Below, piece after piece: positions 32,693 through 43,510 of a stretch of DNA of 64,000 nt (positions are counted from its first letter, which is position 1; each line of letters begins with the position of its first letter). The notes beneath the pieces are model-generated. The model made no database searches and was not told where the DNA came from. It saw only the letters and a program-made list of their open reading frames with translations. The stretch is from Diadema setosum (taxonomy: Eukaryota > Echinodermata > Echinoidea > Diadematoida > Diadematidae). The stretch covers positions 23,669,674 through 23,733,673 of the forward strand of contig NC_092700.1 in NCBI RefSeq assembly GCF_964275005.1. Direction: 5' to 3'. The translations under genes were made by a program, and so were the position numbers.

Positions 32693-35372
32693 ATGGGCGT
32701 AAATCCCGGGGGGGGGGATGGGGGGGATATATCCCCCCCCCCCTGAAATGGAGGAGGGGGAGATGGCCTGTACAATCATCCCCCCTGAATTTTGAGGATA
32801 AAAAATGGAGGAAGCAGAAATGTGATTGTATCAATTTTGGCATATTGCATGACGTTTGTACGCCGGCCTTCAGACAGGTAACAGAGCTGAACAGTATTCT
32901 ATCTTGTAGGAAAATATATCTATAATTTTCTCAAGCGCTCGCTCGCTTCGCTCGCTCGCGAAGAAAGTAACATCGACATACACTGTAAGGTATGGCTCAG
33001 GCGTTGACAACGTCAAATAGTATAGGTCTATACATGTAAACATGCTATGACGCGAGTTCTGGGGACCATCTGCAAAATATGTACGAAAACATACAAACAA
33101 ACAATAACAACAACTTAATCGCCATAATTGAATCCCCTCCATTTCCTGAATCATTCCTGAGAAACGACAGTGACTGATGACTCAGTCAGGATACATCTAT
33201 GGGCATACCAAGGGAAGATCAGGGACGTCGAATCTATGGGGGCAAAGGGGCATTTGCCCCGCCCCAAAGGAAGTGTTTAGACAGACAAATCATTTATCCC
33301 CCAAGCAATTCCCGAGATGAGGACAAATCTCGAACTTTCTTAATGGAAAATTGTCCAAATATCGCCAGAACTATACACCAGATCGTTGTATTGCAATCAT
33401 GATCATGCAAAAGGTCCGCTATACAGGATAAGGGATAAACTTTGTACACTTTTGACATAGACGTAATTCCCTAATTTATCAAAGAGTGTGCAGCAGATCT
33501 TTCACTTAACAAAAGCAACCTAATATGTATAGAGGCGTCGATGGGGGGGGGGGGGGGATGGTTCTCAAATAAAAGTGGGACAAACAAAAGCGAAAAATAT
33601 AGCTACAAACGGCAGTTTTTGGAGTGTAAAATTTTAAAATTTTAAAGCTCGCTCGCTCCGCTCGCTCGCATTTAACCGCTATCCCATTCTCCTGATGTTG
33701 CTGCCAGTGATTGGCAGCAGGTGCACCCGGTGCGCCCCCCTTAATTTCCAAAGCGAAAATAAAGCTACAAACGACAGTTTTTAGGACTGGAAAATGTCAA
33801 CATTTTCAAGCTCACTCGCTTCGCTAGCTAGCATTTAATCAGTATGCCATTCTCCTGATGTTGCTGCCAGTAATTGCCGGCAGTTGCGCCCGGTGTGCCC
33901 CCTTAATTTCCAAAGCGAAAAAATACAGCCACAAACGGCAGTCTTTGGACTGTAAAATGTCAAAATTTTCAAGCTCGCTCGATCCGCTCGCTCGCATTTA
34001 ACCGCTATGCCATTCTCCTGATGTTGCTGCCAGTAATTGCCGGCAGTTGCACTCGGTGTGCCCCCTAAATTTCCAAAGCAAAAAAGTATAGCTACAAACG
34101 GCAGTTTTTAGACTGTAAAATGTCAAAATTTTCAAGCTCGCTCGCTTCGCTCGCTCGCATTTAATCGCTATGCCATTCTCCTGATGTTGCTGCCAGTGAT
34201 TGTGAGCAGGTGCGCCCCCCTTAATTTCCAAAGCGAAAAATATAGCTACAAACGGCAGTTTGGGGATTGTAAAATGTCAAATTTTTGAAGCTCGCTCGCT
34301 TCGCTCGCTCGCATTTAATTATCATTCCATTCTCCTGATGTTGCTGCCAGTAATTGCCAGCAGTTTTCGCCCGATGCGCCCCCTTAATTTCCAAAGCGAA
34401 AAATATAGCTACAAACGGCAGTTTTTGGACTGTCAAATGTCAAAATTTTGGAGCTCGCTCGCTTCGCTCGCTCGCATTTAATCGTTATGCCATTCTCCTG
34501 ATGTTGCTGCCAGTAATTGCCAACAGTTTTTGCCCGGTGCGCCCCCTTAATTTCCAAAGCGAAAATATACAGTCACAAACGACAGTTTTTGGGACTGGAA
34601 AATGTCAAAATTTTCAAGCTCATTCGCTTCGCTCGCTTGCATTTAATCATTATGCCATTCTCCTGATGTTGCTGCCAGTAATTGCGCCCCCCCCTTAATT
34701 TCCAAAGCGAAAAAATACTAGTACAGCCAAAAAGGACATGTGAGACTGTAAAATATCAAAATTTTCAAGCTCACTCGCTTCGCTCGCTCGCATTTAATTG
34801 TTATGCCATTCTGATGTTGCTGCCCGATTGCCGGCAGTTGCGCCCGGTGTGCCCCCATAATTTCCAAAGCGAAAAAATACAGCCACAAACGGCAGTCTTT
34901 GGACTGTAAAGTGTCAAAATTTTCAAGCTCGCTCGCCCCGCTCGCTCGCATTTAACTGCTATGCCATTCTCCTGATGTTGCTGCCAGTAATTGCCAGCAG
35001 TTGCGCCTGATGCGGCCCCCCTTAATTTCCAAAGCGAAAAAGTATAGCTACAAACGGCAGTTTTTAGACTGTAAAATGTTAAAATTTTCATGCTCGCTCG
35101 CTCCGCTCGCTCGCATTTAATCGCTATGCCATTCTCCTGATGTTGCTGCCAGTGATTGACAGCAGTTGCGCCTGGTGTGCCCCCCTTAATTTCCAATGCG
35201 AAGAATATAGCTACAAACGGCAGTTTTTGGACTGAAAAATGTCAAAATTTTCAACGCAAAGAGATTTCACCGTAGGAGGGGGAAACCCCCCTTCCATACC
35301 CTCCCCCCTCGCTTGATTCGTTCCCTCACATAACCGCTCCTCCTATAAGATCAAATCCTGTCTACGCCAATG
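32691..35372. mobile_element. Composite repeat enclosing a satellite array
   Basis: It opens TCATGGGCGTAAATCCCGGG with G/C homopolymers and closes CCTGTCTACGCCAATGATA, giving weak inverted ends (TCAT.GGCGTA). The interior shows no transposase. It could be a non-autonomous DNA transposon grown by internal tandem amplification, or unrelated pieces. Confidence 0.4.
33590..35260. repeat. Satellite-like array, ten units of ~160 bp
   Basis: Each unit has TTAATTTCCAAAGCGAAAAA, TA(G)CTACAAACGGCAGTTTTT, GGACTGTAAAATGTCAAAAT, a (GCTC)n-type block, CATTTAATCG, and CCATTCTCCTGATGTTGCTG with CCAGTAATTGCC. The GCTCGC blocks start near 33646, 33810, 33972, 34136, 34290, 34451, 34617, 34769, 34927 and 35093. 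Long reading frames here only translate the repeat. Confidence 0.92.
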
Positions 35373-35399
35373 ATAGGCCCCATTATTTAGTAGGCCTTC

Positions 35400-36180
35400 A
35401 CAGTGATGTCGCACAGCAAGAGCTGAAATACCACGATTTTGTCATTCAATAATATATTGTGAATATTTCATTTTCTTATTGTTTTTTTAAAGAAAAGAAA
35501 ACAAAATTTTCACCACAAGTGAGCACCAGATCGCTGAATTTCAGGTCTGAAAATGCAAAATCTTCCTCGTGTGGGAGAGGGATACCCCCCCCCCCCCATA
35601 CACACCCTTCCCCCGTTCGGTCGTTCCGCTCCCTCTCACAGATATTTCCCCAAAAAAAAAAAAAATGTTTTCATACTTTTAAGGTCTGATTTTCCGCCGA
35701 AAGTCGTCTGACAAGCAAAAAAAAAAACAACAACAAAGCAACAAGAACAAAAAGTCTTTATGTTGTTGCTGCCACTTTTCTCCCACTTTATATTTCATGC
35801 AAAAGAGTGGGGCATCCGATCCCTGTAAAGTGTGTGTGGGGGGGGGGGAGGGGGCACAAAGCTTCTCCCCCCCCCCCGCCCCCCCCCCCCCAAAAAAAAA
35901 AGGCTGCGCCGGTCCGGTTATGGGCTTGTAATCGTGGTGATGGTGACCATCCCCTCCACTCCTCAGTATGGATTTACGCCGTGTGTGTGTGTGTGTGTGT
36001 GTGAGGGGGGATGAATGTGTGTGTGTGTGTGTGTATGTGTGTATGTGTGTGTGTATTGTTGTTGTTTCTTTACAACACATGATCTTCGTAAGAGCTCCAT
36101 GGCAAATGCAGGTAGGCCTATCCATATCGGAATAATAATGACAAAAAAAAAAAAAAAACACACACACACGCACATTGACA
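35400..36180. repeat. Low-complexity patch (G/C runs, GT runs, A runs)
   Basis: C run at 35585-35597, G/C runs at 35838-35892, interrupted GT at 35981-36053 and an A run near 36143-36158. GATACCCCC...CCCGTTCGGTCG resembles the edge of the 32.7-35.4 kb composite. No gene is supported. Confidence 0.7.
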
Positions 36181-36983
36181 CATTGAACGCCATTTCAACG
36201 CCATTTCTCCCGTAGATGAAATGAGTGTTGCCAAGCTGCAATGAATTTTATAATCATTACATTACTGCAGATGACACATGTGACTTCTTGACTTGTATGC
36301 AAGAGTACAACTGTAACTTGTTTTGTACAGCGAGATATTTTTTTTTTTCCAGCGAGCGCGCACTTCCGTGTTTATTCTAGATGGACCATTTTCTCTTCTT
36401 TTTTTTTCTGTTCCCCTATATAGTCAACGCCATGCTGACTCTACTAATGTCTACGGAGAGGCATTGATTTTACCTTGAGTACTGTCGCTTTTCGGACACC
36501 AGATCGAACCCGTTGTAGGGCTATCGCGCCTTGCATTTTGAGGTGTCCAAAGAACACACATTCTAGGAGAACACACTTGATGCTAAAAACTTGCGATGTG
36601 TTACCAACATGACTGTCTCTTGGGTAAATTATTATCATAGGAATGAAGAGAAGATGTACAAGACAAATCATAGGCCGTTTACTAAAGTGACGGTGTTTAA
36701 GCGCTGTGCTTCCAATTCAAATTTTCACACAAGGAATGCAAAATTCACGTATTATTGTGCTTCTGCCCAAAATATAAGCAGGTGCTGAAGATTTTCCATC
36801 GAGATCTGTACTCTGTTCTCATGTGCGATGAAAAACAAGGCGCGGGACGAATTGCTGGTGGAATTGTAGGCCCCTTTACATCGCATCCGCTTCTTTCATC
36901 ATACAAACGTTCGATATCTCGTGGAAAAGTAATACATCACTATTGTGCATTCATAATATAACCACACGGTTGACTTGACGTCG

Positions 36984-37446
36984 TTAAAGGGACATTCCAG
37001 ACGATTTTCATAATTTCACATCATGTAGTACATAAATCAGCAACTCCATGTATAGATTTGTGGAATTTATTGTGGTTGTTGAGCAGAGAAACAATACTTG
37101 AAAAACCTTAAACAAATTACACTGAACAAGGATGATGACATAGGAGGTTCACATATTTCAGAAATGTAGCAGTGTAATTCCATTAAAATACCACTTGCTT
37201 GCGAGTTCACCTGTGTATAATTTGTGCATGCCTTCTTCGTTTGTTCTGCTTCCTTGAGCCCCAACTCGTGCATTCTTATGGTGACTCTGCCATGTCATCA
37301 TCCTTGTTCATGGCTATTTGTTCTAAATTTTGAAAATATTCTTACTCTTCATCCCAATTATCACAAATTCTGAAACTCTGTCCTCAGTATAACTATACAG
37401 TTGTTCAATTGTAAAAATCTGAAAATCATCCAGAGGTCTCCTTTCA
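36984..37446. mobile_element. TTAA MITE, family C, copy 2
   Basis: TTAAAGGGACATTCCAGACG at the left; the right end GAGGTCTCCTTTCA has lost its TTAA. It is clearly the same sequence as 19119-19586 along its whole length, in the same orientation. Confidence 0.8.
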
Positions 37447-37605
37447 TAATCTGAAAAGGTAGATAACGGGGATGTATGCTTTGTTATGTACAGTAGCTGT
37501 ATGATTCTTCATAGGCCTAATACAATAGGACATACTAAGTAATACGAGTTCCCTACGCATAAATTGAACATTAATGTTCATATACAGTTGTACGTGTGTA
37601 TACAA

Positions 37606-37608
<3 letters not shown>

Positions 37609-37642
<34 letters not shown>
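37609..37642. repeat. (TA)n microsatellite
   Basis: A pure TA run of about 34 bp. Confidence 0.93.
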
Positions 37643-37643
<1 letters not shown>

Positions 37644-39169
37644 TCATAAAACACGTATATATGCAGTAGATATGATATACTGTACAATATTATACAAATT
37701 GTAATTTAAGTGTGCGTGTGTGTGTGTGCAATAAGCATTTAAGCAAGTCTCACCCGTGATCAATAATGCAGAAAACCAATTAACTCAGTGTAGGCCTATG
37801 AAGAATGAAGTTTATTCAATCACTTCAAAACAGCTCACGCTTACTGCAACCCATCGCCTTCATACTTTACTGTTCGATTCACGCTCCCAAAAATCTCTTT
37901 AGGCCTACTGCACAAATCCGCTGACAAAACTACACTCATTGTGTGACTACGGGAATTAGTTACGGACAGGGATGCGCGCCATCTTCTTCAACAACAGACA
38001 AGTCTAGAGCTGGTCTTTTCCATCTTATAATCGCTGAAAATTCCCCAACTTGCTCACAGGAACAGTGTTATGCTACCACGAGAGCAAGTTGCCTACCATG
38101 GGCAAAAGGTCAAATAGCTTTGCCATATTGTTAGGCCTACTTTATTTTGTCGTACACATTTCACACAATGATTACTATACAACTTCCGAGTTAAAAATCA
38201 TTATTGCTTCTGTGTTTCATAAGCCAATTATAATTATACCTGACATGCACCACTGTTAGATAGGGAAACAAAACCGTAATAAATAACTGATCAAGGAAAC
38301 CGTTAATTTTGCAAGCTTATACAGTATATGGCATTAGTGTGCAGCTTTCGAGTTCATCCTACAATGTATGTTGCTTACTATAGCACGGTTTGGATGCAGA
38401 ATTGCTCCTAGACCCACCTGCTCTTACACTCCATCGAGATTACAAGCATTTTTATCGTATATGCGTATGTACAGTGTTTAACTACCCCTTGCAATCAAAA
38501 CTATTCACTGATTTTGGCAATCACGATTTTTTTTTTCTGTCTACGTCGCTCTGCTCCCACGCCCTATAGGCCCTACGTTGTGTGCGTATAGCTGCAGTGG
38601 CTTCCCTCCTAGGTAATTCATGTCATTTATTTATGTATGCATACCTCTCCCCCTCCTTAGAGTCCTTCATACGTTTGTCCCCCTTTTCTTTACGTTTTAC
38701 AGGGCGCTCCTGCAAGGCAAACAGAATGCATTGTGCTGCGGCCGAATCTGAGGAGGTTGATGCTAATACAGACGAAAGACTAAGACTGAGTTAGCAATCA
38801 GCGTCAATCAAACAAGAAAAAAAAAGTAAAACAAGAAATCTCAGCCCTTACAAAAGAATAGGAAAAGAAACTAGAAGTGCAATTTTTTTTAATCAAATCG
38901 AAACGGAACCAGATAACTACACGTGTAACATAATCCACCTTAATTATGATTCAGTTCATGATATATAGTATGATAAGCACGAAGCTCTCAAATGAAGGTG
39001 ATCAATATTGTTATCAGTTGTATGTATAAAGGTCCTACAAGATATAGGCCTATGTGAAAGAAAATGCTCATCACCGTCATAAAATAGTATTTAGCGGACC
39101 TACATACATGAGATAAGTATGTTCCAAAACACGTTTGCTCCAAAGTTACAAGATCAACAGATTGCCTAC
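37643..39169. other. Intergenic, no gene seen
   Basis: AT-rich DNA with several TAGGCCTA words. Short open frames have no recognisable motif or splice context. Confidence 0.5.
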
Positions 39170-39567
39170 TACACACTAAGAAATACGGGTTCAAATTTGA
39201 ACCCCAAAATTGTCGCTATACAACCACCCTATAGGTGCAACTTTGCACCCCAATAAGCAATTTGCACCCTTAGAGGTGCAATACGCTGAATTTTGAACCT
39301 GCAGGGGTGCGAATTTGCACCCTCAGTTTGTGCTAATCAAGGGTGCAAACATGCACCATAAACATTAATACATTGTGAATTGAAAATTTGGACCACGAGT
39401 ACCAAGGTTTTACTCTGATGGATATGTCTACATCTTTGTAGGTACGAATATATTAATTAAGAGATTTAATTTTCTACCTGCATAATAAAAGGTGCAAATG
39501 TACACCTCAGGGTGCTGCTATAGGGACAAATAGGGTGCAAATTTGAACCTTTATTGTTTAGTGTGTA
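39170..39567. mobile_element. TA-flanked MITE made of TTTGCACC words
   Basis: The left end TACACACTAAG...GGTTCAAATTTGAACC is inverted at the right as GGTGCAAATTTGAACC...TTTAGTGTGTA. The left third is dense with GGTGCAA/TTGCACC words. TA flanks are present. It has no coding capacity. Confidence 0.75.
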
Positions 39568-39731
39568 TGGAAAAAAAAGAAGGAAAAACAATAAAAAAAT
39601 ATATCTATCTCTATAAACTCAAGATATCAAAGGGTTCCGCCCATCAATCAATTACCCCTTTCCGCAGGATTGCGTTGCCTCTGAAGGAGGCAGTGATAAT
39701 TGTAATTATCATTATCTAAAAACCAACCAAC

Positions 39732-39766
<35 letters not shown>

Positions 39767-41127
39767 TTGCGGCCCCTGTACAAGTCACCGAGAAACAAGT
39801 AAAGTAGGACAAATCTCTCAAGGTGATCGAACTTCTCGAGATAGTGGCATCGTTGTGTGACCCCCGCCTCCCCTCTCTCTCGATGATGATTTTAGGCGTC
39901 AATTCAATACTCGTGAGTATACAAAGCAACCTCATATTAATATTGTCTGATTTTTAACTCATGTTTGTTACGCGTCGGTTGTTTTTTTCCGTCTCTATAT
40001 GCTGCATCTACACGCAATACACTATATGTACAGTAAACACATCAGCACAATAATTCTATTAAGCTATCCCCACCCGCGACAATTCTATCTGATTGTGAGC
40101 TAGTCATGACAATGAACAGGAGATGTTTATCTTTGGGATTATATTTCTAAATGGGATATTTTCGGAATTCGCATCCAGCCACGTAACCAAAATGCATAGT
40201 ACGTATAGGAACAAAGTGCATGTCCTTTTGTTGTGTGCTTTATTTGTGCGGAATTGTACAGCTATACTTGTTACGATGCTACCGTACAGGTTTTGAATCC
40301 ACTCTTGTGTGTTCCACCCCCCCCCCCCCACACACACACCACATATTTGCCCACAAAAACGATCCATTCATTCAACGCTATACTACAATGTAGGTGGGAA
40401 GAAACAGATAACTGCATCTCCGCCCTTCTTGCCCTCCCGATATGTTACAATGAATCAATAATTTTATTTATAGAAGAATAACATTTGCGACGTAATACTA
40501 AAACAAGTATCAAAAGAGCGTAATGTTGAATGCAACTGAACGTAGCATATGTACCTTTATTCATACATAGGGCCTATCTGATGATCTTTAAACACAGTTG
40601 TACGTGTAGATGGAAAAAAAAATGTGAAAATCACACGCTTGAGTATTGTACTTTGAAAGTTACGTTTTAGTGGCCCTCAGTTGCAAAGCCACGAGACTAT
40701 CCAGAACAGAAATAATACAAACTGCAAACACAAGCCTTATTCACAGGAGAAACTTGTCTTGTCTCATGATGTACAGTAACTGCATGTTTTTTAATACCGC
40801 ATCCTATACTCTAGAGCCCCATATAGATTACTCACATTCGTTCTTACACAATATTACACTCTCTTAACACGTATACACTCCTCGCCACAGACTCTACACA
40901 TTTTGTAGCTTGTCGGTGTACAGGTACATGTACGGTGTATCTACGTCAGAGCTCTGCCTTTAAGGTGTGTCAACCCTTATCCATACCGGCCTATAGAATC
41001 TCCATGAGCATGATGAGCTTATTGGAGCATGAGATGAAATATACATGTTCATAACAGTTGTTTATCGGGCTTTTACAGTTCATGGCCGCAATGTGGGTTA
41101 TTACAAGGATTGCATGTGACACTGATA
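39568..41127. other. Intergenic, no gene seen
   Basis: It holds an A run of 32 bp (39733-39764) and a C run (40318-40329). No exon is supported. Confidence 0.5.
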
Positions 41128-41409
41128 GGCTCGAATTCACGAAGGTGTTATTGAAACCATAGTTTAAACCATGGACAAAAACCATGCAGCGCCAAGTACA
41201 TAGCACGGAATATTTCGTTACGAAATTTTAAGTCATCGACAAAATGACCGTTTCGTTAACGAAATGTTCATTTAGTTACAAAATAATCATTTCATCGACG
41301 AAATGACTGATTTCCTAACGAAATATTCCATGCGACACTTGGCGCTCCATGGTTTTTGTCCATGGTTTAAACCATGGTTTCATTTGTACTACCTTCGTGA
41401 ATTCGGGCC
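41128..41409. mobile_element. Palindromic MITE with CGAATTCACGAAGGT ends
   Basis: GGCTCGAATTCACGAAGGT at the left returns as ACCTTCGTGAATTCGGGCC at the right. Both arms carry GTTTAAACCATGG, CCATGG..AAAAACCATG and GCGCCAAGT. The centre repeats TTTCGTTAACGAAA-type words. Nearly the whole 282 bp can fold back. Confidence 0.78.
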
Positions 41410-43126
41410 AAAGTGACTCGATGTTGATTGCTGATATTCATAGATTCAGAAAGATGAACGTTGTTTCAATACCAAAATCATGAGCAGCATCCCACTACAA
41501 TCACCTTAAGTGGTGGATTGTGAAACAAAAGTGCTGTCACACGCCAGTCTATTGATAAAGACCAGCCAAGGATAAAACATGTTTGGTAATAAGAAAATGA
41601 ATTCCCATTCGAGATCGCTGTTAGATGGAACAAGACAGACTTCCAATACGACTATAAACTGATTAAATTCATGGCATAATCATAGGGCCTACGGTTTATA
41701 CATGTACATCGTTTTACGGCGACTTCAGGTTGCATTCTTTTTAATTAAATGCAATGATGAAAGTATACGCATGCAATGACTTTGATGCAACAAAAGAGTG
41801 ATAACGGATACCAAAAATATAAAATTACGTTACATTGGTTAAACTGAATATCTTAGTCACTTGCATACGAAAAGACGAAAGAAGAACATGCAGCAGTACA
41901 GTGCTACATTGTATTACAAGGTGTGTTATAGTCGCACTACTCTGTACTGAATGTTGTTGAATTCTTACTTTGAAAGTGAGAAAACATTCCCTATCAACAG
42001 AAGTTGGACTACATTCTGCAGGTGGAAGTGGCAAACATACCGGCTCGTATTGTTCTTTTGAAGACCCGAGAGGAGTACAAGCAGGTGAGTCAGTACCATT
42101 TTAAATGATATTGATCAATAATATTGATCAATATCGCACTGAATACAATCGACTCTGTGATCGTTCGATCGATGCGTTGTATGAATCCAAGCGTCTTTGC
42201 CGTATTATAGTGGAGAAGGTCACTGGACATACGTACAGTCGTCTTCTAACCGCATGCAATGATTTTGACATGGCACCACAATCTGATCTTCAATAGTGGA
42301 GGCATAAGACCGGTCGCAAGCATTAATGAGTACATGAGTGTACATAAAAAAAAACCCCAAGAACAACTAACAAACAAACCAACAACAACAGCAATAACAC
42401 CCCCGCCCCCTAAAAAAAAAAAAAAAAACACAGACACAAACACAACAACATAGCTATGGTAATACATTGCACTGAATATACCAAATAGAAACAAGTTTAT
42501 CTCGCTCCTTTCACGGGGGGGGGGGGGGGCATCAGTTCAAAAGTTTTGTAGCGATTCGCAGTGACAATTTCAACTACATTGTATACAGCTGACTGAACAT
42601 GTTTCAACACTAATGACCATGCGACACTTGGTTGTGGCGTATATGCTTATATTCTTTGATAATGTTTTCGTAACAATCAAGTCAAGAATCACAACGTCTA
42701 TGCACAATGCATGATTGAAATTATACAAATATGGCACAAGCCTATCGGGTATGATATTGCATGTGGCTCTTGTCTTGGTACAGGCACTGTAAGTCTTAAT
42801 TGCAAAGCTACGTGACACTTGCCATGTATTATTTAACACCTTAGATCAACTAAGGACATTTTTGTTACAGGGCGATGATTTTTTTTTTTTTTTTTTTGTA
42901 GTTCATTTATTTCCCAAGTCTTGATTTTGTAATGAATCAGTCTGTGAGGAACATTGTCTACTTTCTTCTTTTCAGCATTAATAAAATAAGCATTTAATGG
43001 ACGAGTATTCAGGTAATGCCACTGCATCGTTTTTCCACATTTTGAAGATTGAAAATGACGAAGACTTGTTTCTCTTCTGTGCCATGTGTGCGTGTACAGT
43101 CTGTATGTGTTTGGTATCTATTCCTG
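41410..43126. other. Intergenic, one weak exon candidate only
   Basis: Apart from the candidate exon at 42022-42084 there are homopolymers (A run near 42411-42429, G run 42517-42530, T run 42879-42898) and no recognisable gene. Confidence 0.45.
42022..42084 (+). CDS. Candidate isolated exon (unassigned)
   Basis: 63 bp between TTCTGCAG and CAG/GTGAGT, both good splice sites. Frame 1 gives VEVANIPARIVLLKTREEYK(Q), phase 0/0; frame 3 is also open. I recognise no family and found no partner exon, so this may be chance. Confidence 0.2.
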
Positions 43127-43510
43127 TTAAAGGGATGGTATAGTATTGGTGGAGATGAAAATTGGGCTTTTAACTTTTTGTGAGATACCAAGAAAACACT
43201 TATGATATAGTACAGAGCATACCATTTTTAGAGGGATTCAAAGTTTATTTGATGAAAATCGGATTTGGAATGACTGAAACATCCAAAAAACAAAGTAAAA
43301 CAAAGCGATCATATAAAGTGTTGGTCCCACACTTATTAGAATCGCTCGGCCATTTCAAAACCAATTTTCATCAAATAAACGTTGAATTTCTCATGGAATT
43401 ATAATTAGTACATGCTCTTTCATATTTCATAAGAGGTTTCTCATTATCTCACCAAAAAAATGTTAGAAACCTGAAATTAGGTCTCAATCAAAACTATACG
43501 ATCCCTTTAA
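43127..43510. mobile_element. Fold-back TTAA MITE, family A, copy 2
   Basis: TTAAAGGGATGGTATAGT (left) and ACTATACGATCCCTTTAA (right) are inverted with TTAA at both ends. The centre AAGTGTTGGTCCCACACTTA folds, and AAATCGGATTTGGAATG pairs with CATTTCAAAACCAATTTT. It is the same family as 8337-8658. Confidence 0.82.

Noticed and set aside
33506..35196. Many frames with repeating KCERA(E/K)RAS-type peptides
   Set aside because: They are translations of the ~160-bp satellite unit, with no start, splice or domain support.
33590..35260. CRISPR-like regular array
   Set aside because: Units are ~160 bp, diverged and contiguous with no short direct repeats and unique spacers; the genome is eukaryotic.
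35679..36173. 164-codon minus frame with Thr-His runs
   Set aside because: Built from GT/CA and G/C homopolymer runs; low complexity only.
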